5,188 nt of DNA from CABMGO01 sp964574775 (GTDB taxonomy: Archaea; Nanobdellota; Nanobdellia; Pacearchaeales; GW2011-AR1). Position numbers and translations under genes: made by a program. Under the pieces are notes generated by a model. The model saw nothing but the letters and a program-made list of their open reading frames with translations, made no database searches and was not told where the DNA came from. Where the stretch lies: assembly GCA_964574775.1 (NCBI GenBank), contig CAZNOS010000050.1, positions 1 to 5,188 on the forward strand. The letters run 5' to 3'. Shown one piece after another: positions 1 through 5,188 of the stretch (its first letter is position 1; the number at the start of each line of letters is the position of its first letter).

Positions 1-637
1 GTTCGGGCGTGTTTTGTTCTTTTTGATATTCGTTATCCACAAAATCTCCGTGGTTTTTGAATCCTTGAATTGAAAATTCTTGAATTTCTTTTTGAGTTAG
101 AGATTTGAGCCACTCCATCATTTCGGCGAAGCTTTCTTTCGAATGTAGTTTTGGGATTATCGTTGTTCTGAATTCGTATTCTGGGAGTTGAGAGATAATT
201 TTTATACTTTCCTCTATTTTTTCTATCGGGAAATTTATGCCTATTGTTTTTTCGTAATTTTTTTTAGAAGATTTTATATCCATTGCAACGTAATCAACTA
301 GATTATTATCTATTAGTTCTTGTAGTTTTTCTGGGTAGCTTCCGTTTGTATCTATTTTGATTTTGAATCTCATAGATTTTATTTTTTTAAGAAACTCGAT
401 GTCTATGGACATGAGTGGTTCTCCGCCAGTAAAACAAACTGCCTCTATTGTTCCTATTCTGCTTTTCAAAAAGTCTAAAATTTGGTTTTCGTGTATGTCT
501 TCGGATTCTTCTCTAATTACTAAAGAGGGATTGTAACAAAAACCACATCTAAATGGACAGCCGTGTATAAAAATAGTGCAGGCGATTTTTCCGGGATAGT
601 CAACAAACGTTGCTTTTTCAATATGTTTGATTTTCAT
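1..637 (-). CDS. nrdG: Anaerobic ribonucleotide reductase activating protein NrdG (radical SAM), C-terminus beyond window
   Basis: This enzyme uses S-adenosylmethionine and a [4Fe-4S] cluster to generate the glycyl radical on the anaerobic reductase NrdD, in the cytoplasm. The reading frame is open from an ATG at 637-635 to the window edge, giving 212 residues without a stop. The start reads MKIKHIEKATFVDYPGKIAC, typical of the NrdG2/PflA-like activases. The radical-SAM cluster motif is C27-x3-C31-x2-C34 in GCPFRCGFCYN, and the SAM-binding GGEP motif is at residues 71-74. The start is fixed by an ATGA overlap with the stop of the upstream HD gene and by GGGAAGGA six bases or so before the ATG, so the two are likely translationally coupled. 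Family members are about 220-240 residues, so only a short tail is missing. Presence of NrdD in the same window supports NrdG over a pyruvate formate-lyase activase. Confidence 0.93.
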   Translation of the reverse strand, partial: MKIKHIEKATFVDYPGKIACTIFIHGCPFRCGFCYNPSLVIREESEDIHENQILDFLKSRIGTIEAVCFTGGEPLMSIDIEFLKKIKSMRFKIKIDTNGSYPEKLQELIDNNLVDYVAMDIKSSKKNYEKTIGINFPIEKIEESIKIISQLPEYEFRTTIIPKLHSKESFAEMMEWLKSLTQKEIQEFSIQGFKNHGDFVDNEYQKEQNTPE

Positions 638-1287
638 TGATATCCTTCCCATTCTCCATAAAATTTCTGAAGGTATGATTCCATGAATTCATGTCGTTGT
701 TGTGCAATTGCTTTTCCTGTTTTGGTATTCATTTTATTTTTAAGTTGAAGTAATTTTTCATAAAAGTGATTAAGCGTTGGTCCATGGGCTTTCTTGTATT
801 CTTCTTTTGTCATATTTAGATTTGGTTTTATTTCTGGATTATACATTTCTCTTCCCATATGTCCTCCGTAATTAAATGCTCTCGCAATTCCTATGGCTCC
901 GATTGCATCGAGTCTATCTGCATCTTGAACAACATCTAATTCTAGTGTTTTGGCTAACTGAACGGCTTTGCCGCCCTTAAACGAAATATTTTTGACAATT
1001 AATTCAACCTGAGCTATTGTGTTGTCATTTACGGAAATATTTTTCAAGAATTCTCTTGCCCTTGTCGGTCCGATTTCCTCATCTCCTCCATAAAATTTTG
1101 AGTCGGCAATGTCATGGAGTAATGCACCCAAATCTACTACATATAGATCTGCTTTTTCTTTTGTTCCTATGTGCCTGGCCAAATTTCTTACTCGATAAAT
1201 GTGCCACCAGTCATGTCCGCCCTCTGCGTTTACTAATGTTTGTTTTACAAATTCAATTGTTTTTTCTATCGTGTGTTCTTGGTTCAT
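634..1287 (-). CDS. HD-domain metal-dependent phosphohydrolase, YpgQ/YedJ-like
   Basis: A 217-residue HD-superfamily hydrolase. The metal-binding histidine is H29 in GGHDWWHIYRV, the HD pair is H58-D59 in ALLHDIAD, and the downstream acidic ligand lies in VVQDADRLDAIGAIG (D122/D124), the signature of the YpgQ/YedJ branch. Length matches that family, so it looks complete and catalytically intact. Bacillus subtilis YpgQ is known as a manganese-dependent pyrophosphohydrolase acting on (d)NTPs; applying that activity here is inference. The gene is first in a two-gene operon and its TGA overlaps the nrdG start codon (ATGA). This tight pairing with the reductase activase suggests a role in nucleotide-pool control. 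Only a weak ribosome site (AAAGA) precedes the ATG. The substrate is uncertain; other HD hydrolases act on nucleoside monophosphates or cyclic nucleotides. Confidence 0.88.
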   Translation of the reverse strand: MNQEHTIEKTIEFVKQTLVNAEGGHDWWHIYRVRNLARHIGTKEKADLYVVDLGALLHDIADSKFYGGDEEIGPTRAREFLKNISVNDNTIAQVELIVKNISFKGGKAVQLAKTLELDVVQDADRLDAIGAIGIARAFNYGGHMGREMYNPEIKPNLNMTKEEYKKAHGPTLNHFYEKLLQLKNKMNTKTGKAIAQQRHEFMESYLQKFYGEWEGYQ

Positions 1288-1304
1288 TATTCTTTGGGCG
1301 AGAA

Positions 1305-1333
1305 TTGGTTTATATTATTTTATGTTCTATACT
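1305..1333 (+). promoter_or_regulatory. Candidate sigma-70-type promoter for the 1380-1742 gene
   Basis: TTGGTT (1305-1310, 3/6 match including the TTG) is followed after exactly 17 bases by TATACT (1328-1333, 5/6 match). Transcription would begin near 1340 and give a leader of about 40 bases before the ATG at 1380. No Shine-Dalgarno sequence is visible in that leader. AT-rich DNA yields such matches by chance, so confidence is moderate. Confidence 0.42.
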
Positions 1334-1342
1334 ATCTTAGCA
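1334..1342 (-). promoter_or_regulatory. Possible extended -10 promoter for the HD-nrdG operon
   Basis: On the minus strand the sequence TGC-TAAGAT forms an extended -10 element (TG one base before a 4/6 match to TATAAT), 46 bases upstream of the HD gene start. No good -35 is seen at 16-18 bases. It abuts the candidate -10 of the divergent plus-strand gene, so the two promoters would compete for polymerase. This is pattern-based only. Confidence 0.3.
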
Positions 1343-1379
1343 TACAAATCCTTAAAAATAAGTTATTGCTGAACTTTCT

Positions 1380-1742
1380 ATGAGTACGAAAATAACTGTT
1401 GACTATCTAAACGAATCTCAAATGACGCGTGTTAGAGATTATTTGGGTAAATTACCGAATAAGCCGCATGAGGTTAAAAGTAGAGTAGGTCATTTTACTG
1501 ATCGATGTGGAGATTATGTAGAAGTAACTGTGGATGAGGTTGATGTTTTAGTAGATGAACATACTGCAAAAGCATCTGATCCTAGCTATCGAGGGGTAAC
1601 GTTTTCTGTTCCGTATACGCAAGCTAATCATAATTCTTCAGGAGGAGAACGGGTTAATTTAAATCAAACTCAATTAAAGGAAAGACGACGGGTTGTAAAG
1701 GGCTTGGTTTCTTTATTGGGCGAGTTTTTAAATAAAGAGTAG
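1380..1742 (+). CDS. Hypothetical protein, 120 residues, unknown function
   Basis: I do not recognise this protein. It is the only plus-strand reading frame not lying opposite a better-supported gene. It is soluble in character, with no signal peptide or membrane segment, and has a single cysteine (C43). Residues 45-60 (VEVTVDEVDVLVDE) are acidic and alternate hydrophobic and charged residues, suggesting beta strands. Residues 62-95 are polar and Gly/Ser/Asn-rich and may be a loop. Residues 97-118 (TQLKERRRVVKGLVSLLGEF) look like a basic amphipathic helix. ATG at 1380 is the only reasonable start, since an in-frame TAA lies at 1359-1361. There is no Shine-Dalgarno sequence, but a plausible promoter sits at a fitting distance. 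It diverges from the HD-nrdG operon and converges on the nrdD operon, so its link to nucleotide metabolism is positional only. Balanced codon use and composition argue that it is real. Confidence 0.68.
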   Translation: MSTKITVDYLNESQMTRVRDYLGKLPNKPHEVKSRVGHFTDRCGDYVEVTVDEVDVLVDEHTAKASDPSYRGVTFSVPYTQANHNSSGGERVNLNQTQLKERRRVVKGLVSLLGEFLNKE

Positions 1743-1755
1743 GTCTGTTTTTTAT

Positions 1756-1778
1756 AAATTAAAAATACCCAAAGGGTA
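1756..1778 (-). terminator. Weak intrinsic terminator of the nrdR-nrdD operon
   Basis: Read on the minus strand, TACCC-TTT-GGGTA makes a five-base-pair stem with a three-base loop (1766-1778), followed directly by TTTTTAATTT (1756-1765). It lies 19 bases past the stop of the glycyl-radical peptide gene, where an operon end is expected. The stem is short, so efficiency may be low. In the plus direction the hairpin is followed by A-rich rather than T-rich sequence, so it should not terminate the convergent 1380-1742 gene. Confidence 0.5.
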
Positions 1779-1797
1779 AAAATAAAAAATTATTTGT

Positions 1798-1923
1798 TTA
1801 GCAATTACAAGAGAAAGTTACTCTGTCCTTAAACTCTTGTGCTTTGCCGTTGTTCCATTGCTTTACGGGTCTTATGTAACCGCATACTCTGGAATAGACT
1901 TCGCATTTAGTTCTTTGTTTCAT
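1798..1923 (-). CDS. nrdD: Detached glycyl-radical C-terminal peptide of NrdD, 41 residues
   Basis: This small gene encodes the segment that normally ends class III ribonucleotide reductase. CEVYSRVCGYIRPVKQWNNG (residues 7-26) holds the glycyl-radical motif RVCGY with radical glycine G15 (codon at 1881-1879), and the FKDR that follows is also typical of NrdD ends. The upstream NrdD frame stops just after its zinc site and lacks this motif, so the two products together make one reductase. The start is firm: ATG at 1923-1921 is preceded by AAGGAGG with a six-base spacer. The NrdD stop is 12 bases upstream and in the same frame, so translation is probably coupled by reinitiation. NrdG would activate G15 after the peptide docks in the NrdD barrel. 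The peptide ends in C39-N-C41, an unusual cysteine pair. It could also act as a replaceable spare, as YfiD does for pyruvate formate-lyase, but no intact NrdD is visible here. Confidence 0.9.
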   Translation of the reverse strand: MKQRTKCEVYSRVCGYIRPVKQWNNGKAQEFKDRVTFSCNC

Positions 1924-1929
1924 TTTTGT

Positions 1930-1936
1930 CCTCCTT
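1930..1936 (-). promoter_or_regulatory. Strong Shine-Dalgarno site of the glycyl-radical peptide gene
   Basis: AAGGAGG on the minus strand overlaps the last base of the nrdD stop codon (TAA at 1938-1936) and lies six bases before the ATG at 1923. It is the strongest ribosome site in the window and decides that the 41-codon frame is a separately initiated gene rather than a broken end of nrdD. Confidence 0.88.
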
Positions 1937-4917
1937 TAATTTTTCATTTCCAACTTTTCTTGAGCAATTTCGTCGTCACACTTCGGACAAAATTCGTGTT
2001 CACCTGCCAAGTAACCATGTACCGGACAAATTGAAAACGTTGGAGTGATTGTGAAATATGGTAGGTGATATTGATCTGATATTTTCTTAACTAATATTTT
2101 TACCATCTCGGGACTTATTTTTTCTCCTATGAATCCATGAAAAACAGTTCCGCCAGTATATTTGCATTGGAGCTTATCTTGCATACTAAGTGCGTCGAAA
2201 ATATCTCTTGTGTAGGCAACTGGAAGTTGTGTGGAGTTTGTATAATATGGTTCTGCTCCTGTCTTTACAGCCTCTTCGTTAGCAACCAAAATTCTTCCGA
2301 ATCTTTTTTTGTCTACTCTTGCGAATCTATATGTTGTTCCTTCTCCTGGTGTTGCTTCGAGATTGTATATGTTTCCAGTTTCTTTTTGATATTCTTCAAG
2401 TTTTTTTCTCATAAAGTCTAAAACTTTTTCTGCAAATTCTTTTCCTTTCGGAGTTGCAATTGTTTCTCCTTGCATAAAATTAGTTATCGCCTCATTCATT
2501 CCCAGAAGTCCGATTGTCGCAAAATGATTTTTCCAGTATTGGTTAAATCTTTCTTTTACATGTCTCAGATAGAATTTTGAATATGGATAAAGTCCAACTT
2601 CAGTTAGAGCTTCAATCGATTTTCTTTTTATTTCTAAACTTTCTTTCGATAGTTCCATTAAATATCCTAGTTTACTAAAGAAATCATTTTCATCTATCGA
2701 CGTAAATCCTAGTCTTGGCATGTTTATAGTTACAACTCCAATTGAACCAGTTTGTGGATTTGCCCCAAATAATCCGCCACCTCGTTTTCTTAGTTCTGTT
2801 TGGTCTAATCTTAAACGACAACACATTGAACGTGCGTCTTCTGGTTTCATATCTGAATTTACAAAATTTGAAAAATAAGGTATTCCGTATTTTGCAGTCA
2901 TTTCCCAGATGAGTTGGTGGTTTGGGTTGTCCCAATCGAAATCTTTTGTTATATTATATGTTGGAATTGGAAATGTGAAAACTCTTCCAGATGCGTCGCC
3001 TTCAATCATTGTTTCAGCGAATGCTTTATTGAACATATCCATTTCGACTTGGAATTCTTTGTATGTTTCTTTTTGAGGAACTCCGCCAATTATAACTGGT
3101 TCGTTTGCCATATAGCTCGGAACTTTTAAGTCCATTGTAACATTTGTAAATGGAGTGTTGCCGGTAATGAAAACTTTTCCATTTCTTCTCGCAATAACTG
3201 TTTCATTATCTGTATTTGGACACCAGATTATTCCATCATAATTTATTTTTTTTATTTCTTGGATATAGGTGTCTTGGTGTTTTATTAATCTTAAAACGAA
3301 AATTGGTTTTTTGCCAATAGTCGGTTTTCTAATCAAATAAGTAGATCCGTAACCGCAATTTGATGCTATTTGTTGAAGATCATTTAATATTTCTTCGTCG
3401 GTTGTAGCTATTTTACAATCTTCAAATCCCTCTGCTTTCATATATGTGTCTAAAAATAATTTTGATTGTTGCTCGCTCATGTTTAATATTTCTTTCGGGA
3501 TTATGTGCACATTTTCTTTTGAATTAAACCATTCGTGCATTTTTTTTGAAGAGTTTGCGTCCATTCTTAATCTTTTTACGGGTTGTCCCAATCCGTGTTG
3601 TGTGTATTCTGAATATGTTAATTTAAAGTGGTTTAGTAGGGATTTTATTTCTAGGTAATTAGAATTATTTTTAATTTCAGATTGATATATACTCACTCTA
3701 GAGCAGCATCTATGTTTTCCTTTTTTTTCTATACTTCCTTCTGCGACTATCCATGCAATGAGCTTAATCTTTTCATCGCTAATTGTAGCGTTTTTTGAAA
3801 TATTTTTTCCAGAGATTGGTATTATGAATGGAGATTTCATTTTTTCAACTTGCTCTATTTCTTCCAAGATGTAATCGTTTGTTTGAAATTTTTTCCTAAC
3901 TACGCGATGGTTTGGAGAGATTAGTTGGTCTTGTATTCTGTTTTTTAAATTATACATAATTCCAGAATATTGCCTAGCGAATAATTTTTTTACAGGTTTG
4001 TCCTCTATGTTTTTTGTATTAATGTTAAAGGTTTTTATTATGTCGCCTTTATTTATTTCATCATGGTTTTTCCATCCATCTGGGGTTAATATTTGGGTAT
4101 CTTCAGACATACATTGAAAACCGACTCTAGTTGGAACTGCTAAGTTGAAAACAAATTCTTGCATGGCTTGTTTTACTTGCGTATAATCTAGTTTGTCGTA
4201 TCTGATAAAAGGTGCAAGTAGTGAATCAAAGTTTGAGAATGCTTGTGCTCCGGCCGTTTCTCCTTGTAAAGTGTAGAAGAAGTTGACTACTTGTCCTAAC
4301 GCAGTTCGTAAGTGTTTTGCGGGTTTGGATTGAACTTTTCCAGATACTCCAGTGAAGCCAACCATTAGTACGTCTTTAAGATCCCAGCCGACGCAATATG
4401 CACCGAGAGTTCCTAAATCGTGAATGTGTATGTCTCCGTTTTCGTGTGCTTTTCTAATTGCTTCTGGATAAACTCTTCTTAGCCAATAGTTTGTAATTAT
4501 CTTTGTAGCAATGTAATTATTTAATCCCTGTAAGGAATATCCCATGTTGGAATTTTCTTTTACCATCCAGTCGTTTAGTCCGATGTAATCATCTACTGCT
4601 TCTATTGTGTCAAAAAGTCCTTTTACATTTCTAAGTTCTTCATGTGATTTTCTGTAAAGAATATATGCCTTCGCTGTTTGGTCGTGACCTTCCTTTATTA
4701 AAATTTTTTCAACTGTGTCTTGAACATCTTCAACAGTTGGAATTCCGTCTGGTCCATGTCTTTTGTCTATTTCTTCCATAACTATTCCAGCTATTCTTTG
4801 TGTTTTTTCTTGATCGTGTCCGCCAACAGCCTTAGCTGCGTTCCAAATCGCATTAGCTATTTTATCCAGTTGAAACTGAACAACACTTCCATCTCTTTTT
4901 CTTACTTTTGTTACCAT
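1936..4917 (-). CDS. nrdD: Anaerobic ribonucleoside-triphosphate reductase NrdD, intein-containing, lacking the glycyl-radical tail
   Basis: Catalytic subunit of class III ribonucleotide reductase, which makes deoxynucleotides from ribonucleotides without oxygen. The precursor is 993 residues. An ATP-cone regulatory domain covers roughly residues 1-95 (TKVRKRDGSVVQFQLDKI). The catalytic barrel starts with DIHIHDLGTLGAYCVGWDL, holding C175. The intein spans 269-587, inserted between GFQ and TPFTN. The barrel resumes with RSMCCRLRLD (C699/C700, 380/381 after splicing, matching the thiyl-radical cysteine region near 384 in E. coli NrdD) and GLLGMNEA (E809, possibly the formate-site glutamate). 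A zinc site, CPVH...CPKC (C964, H967, C977, C980), closes the chain. After splicing the body is 674 residues. It lacks the RVxGY motif, which is supplied by the next gene; together they give about 715 residues, close to full-length NrdD. ATG follows the nrdR stop after one base with no clear Shine-Dalgarno sequence, implying coupling and NrdR control. Confidence 0.95.
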   Translation of the reverse strand: MVTKVRKRDGSVVQFQLDKIANAIWNAAKAVGGHDQEKTQRIAGIVMEEIDKRHGPDGIPTVEDVQDTVEKILIKEGHDQTAKAYILYRKSHEELRNVKGLFDTIEAVDDYIGLNDWMVKENSNMGYSLQGLNNYIATKIITNYWLRRVYPEAIRKAHENGDIHIHDLGTLGAYCVGWDLKDVLMVGFTGVSGKVQSKPAKHLRTALGQVVNFFYTLQGETAGAQAFSNFDSLLAPFIRYDKLDYTQVKQAMQEFVFNLAVPTRVGFQCMSEDTQILTPDGWKNHDEINKGDIIKTFNINTKNIEDKPVKKLFARQYSGIMYNLKNRIQDQLISPNHRVVRKKFQTNDYILEEIEQVEKMKSPFIIPISGKNISKNATISDEKIKLIAWIVAEGSIEKKGKHRCCSRVSIYQSEIKNNSNYLEIKSLLNHFKLTYSEYTQHGLGQPVKRLRMDANSSKKMHEWFNSKENVHIIPKEILNMSEQQSKLFLDTYMKAEGFEDCKIATTDEEILNDLQQIASNCGYGSTYLIRKPTIGKKPIFVLRLIKHQDTYIQEIKKINYDGIIWCPNTDNETVIARRNGKVFITGNTPFTNVTMDLKVPSYMANEPVIIGGVPQKETYKEFQVEMDMFNKAFAETMIEGDASGRVFTFPIPTYNITKDFDWDNPNHQLIWEMTAKYGIPYFSNFVNSDMKPEDARSMCCRLRLDQTELRKRGGGLFGANPQTGSIGVVTINMPRLGFTSIDENDFFSKLGYLMELSKESLEIKRKSIEALTEVGLYPYSKFYLRHVKERFNQYWKNHFATIGLLGMNEAITNFMQGETIATPKGKEFAEKVLDFMRKKLEEYQKETGNIYNLEATPGEGTTYRFARVDKKRFGRILVANEEAVKTGAEPYYTNSTQLPVAYTRDIFDALSMQDKLQCKYTGGTVFHGFIGEKISPEMVKILVKKISDQYHLPYFTITPTFSICPVHGYLAGEHEFCPKCDDEIAQEKLEMKN
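3157..4113 (-). mobile_element. Intein with LAGLIDADG homing endonuclease inside NrdD
   Basis: This 319-residue in-frame insertion interrupts the conserved NrdD stretch GFQ/TPFTN and would excise itself by protein splicing. The first residue is Cys (precursor residue 269) in CMSEDTQILTPDGW, the usual block A. Block B is LISPNHRVV, with H337 as the conserved histidine. Two LAGLIDADG-type motifs follow, LIAWIVAEG (E393) and FLDTYMKAEG (E496); both keep an acidic residue, so the endonuclease may be active. Blocks F and G are IIWCPNTDN (C566) and ARRNGKVFITGN ending in N587, with Thr588 as the +1 nucleophile. The residue before the terminal Asn is Gly, not the common His, which is seen in a minority of inteins with this RRNGKV-type end. 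Base composition is close to the host gene (about 31% against 33% G+C in 360-base hand counts), so there is no sign of very recent arrival. Confidence 0.95.
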
Positions 4918-4918
4918 T

Positions 4919-5188
4919 TTATTTCAATTCTTTTATTTCTTTTTTTAAATCTTCAATGTCTGCGAACTCTTTGCAAACGCTTGCGAATCGGATGTATGCT
5001 ATTTGGTCGATTTTTTTTAGCTTGTCCATTATTATTTCGCCTATTTTTGTAGTCGGTATATCTTTGTCTTTTGCGGTTCTGTATATTTTTGCCTCAACTT
5101 CCCCTATTATTTCTTCTATCTGTTCGTTTGTAAATGGACGTTTTTCGAGGGCCTTTGTTATTCCACGTTTTAGTTTTTCTATACTGAA
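4919..5188 (-). CDS. nrdR: Transcriptional repressor NrdR, N-terminus beyond window
   Basis: NrdR is a bacterial repressor of ribonucleotide reductase genes that reads ATP/dATP levels through an ATP-cone domain. The visible 89 residues are that domain: IEKLKRGITKALEKRPFTN near the edge, then IPTTKIGEIIMDKLKKIDQI and AYIRFASVCKEFADIEDL, which is the conserved NrdR C-terminal signature. The N-terminal zinc ribbon that binds DNA, about 55-60 residues, lies outside the window. A free ATP cone ending in this way is distinctive of NrdR, since the NrdD cone is followed by the catalytic barrel. Its TAA is one base before the nrdD ATG, so repressor and target are one transcript and the control is probably autogenous. 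The operator should be upstream of the missing start and cannot be seen. Confidence 0.92.
   Translation of the reverse strand, partial: FSIEKLKRGITKALEKRPFTNEQIEEIIGEVEAKIYRTAKDKDIPTTKIGEIIMDKLKKIDQIAYIRFASVCKEFADIEDLKKEIKELK

Noticed and set aside
634..636. UGA recoded as an amino acid (as in some Patescibacteria)
   Set aside because: UGA ends the HD gene at the expected family length and inside an ATGA overlap with nrdG, so it acts as a normal stop here.
1017..1340. Plus-strand open frame opposite the HD gene
   Set aside because: It is antisense to a complete, motif-bearing HD hydrolase and its translation is a leucine/cysteine-rich sequence with no domain character.
1288..1379. NrdR box pair upstream of the HD-nrdG operon
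   Set aside because: I looked for paired copies resembling acaCwATATwGtgt. The region is AT-rich and CTATACTATC is vaguely similar, but no symmetric or paired boxes are present.
1798..1938. Frameshift or decay at the end of nrdD
   Set aside because: The downstream segment is in the same frame, fully conserved in motif, and has its own strong ribosome site, so it looks maintained rather than broken.
1837..2421. Plus-strand open frames opposite the nrdD end and the glycyl-radical gene
   Set aside because: They are Phe/Cys/Ser-rich mirror readings of well-supported minus-strand codons.
2690..2935. Minus-strand frame inside nrdD in another phase
   Set aside because: It overlaps the conserved catalytic core of NrdD in a different frame, and its translation resembles nothing.
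3157..4113. Group I or II intron instead of an intein
   Set aside because: The insertion is fully open in the host frame with protein-splicing blocks at both ends and rejoins a conserved protein motif exactly, so it is an intein.
4720..5052. Plus-strand frame across the nrdR/nrdD junction
   Set aside because: It is antisense to the conserved ATP-cone domains of both genes.
1..5188. CRISPR array, tRNA or rRNA genes, insertion sequence ends
   Set aside because: No spaced direct repeats, cloverleaf-like sequence, rRNA motifs or terminal inverted repeats were seen on either strand.

Overview
This is an AT-rich bacterial window (about one third G+C in samples I counted by hand). It is almost filled by genes for anaerobic deoxynucleotide synthesis by a class III ribonucleotide reductase. 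NrdR is a bacterial repressor, so the source is bacterial rather than archaeal. The compact layout, low GC, UGA used as an ordinary stop, and a strict reliance on the oxygen-sensitive reductase would fit an anaerobic or host-dependent lineage such as Patescibacteria (CPR). That placement is inference; no marker gene here settles it.

Layout, from high to low coordinates on the minus strand. The C-terminal half of nrdR (4919-5188) is followed after one base by nrdD (1936-4917), the catalytic subunit. nrdD is interrupted by a 319-residue LAGLIDADG intein (3157-4113). nrdD stops before its glycyl-radical segment. That segment lies 12 bases downstream as a separate 41-codon gene (1798-1923), in the same frame, with its own near-perfect Shine-Dalgarno sequence. 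A small hairpin with a T-rich tail (1756-1778) probably ends this operon. A second minus-strand operon (1-1287) holds an HD-domain hydrolase of the YpgQ/YedJ type. It overlaps by the sequence ATGA with nrdG, the radical-SAM activase, whose C-terminus runs off the window. Between the two operons a plus-strand gene (1380-1742) encodes a 120-residue protein I do not recognise. It shares a 92-base divergent promoter region with the HD-nrdG operon.

How the parts fit. NrdR senses ATP/dATP and represses nrd genes. NrdG uses a [4Fe-4S] cluster and S-adenosylmethionine to place a radical on a glycine of NrdD. NrdD reduces ribonucleotides. The HD enzyme may trim excess or damaged (d)NTPs. The unusual point is that a working reductase here appears to need two post-genomic assembly steps: protein splicing of the intein, and non-covalent docking of a separately translated glycyl-radical peptide onto the NrdD body.
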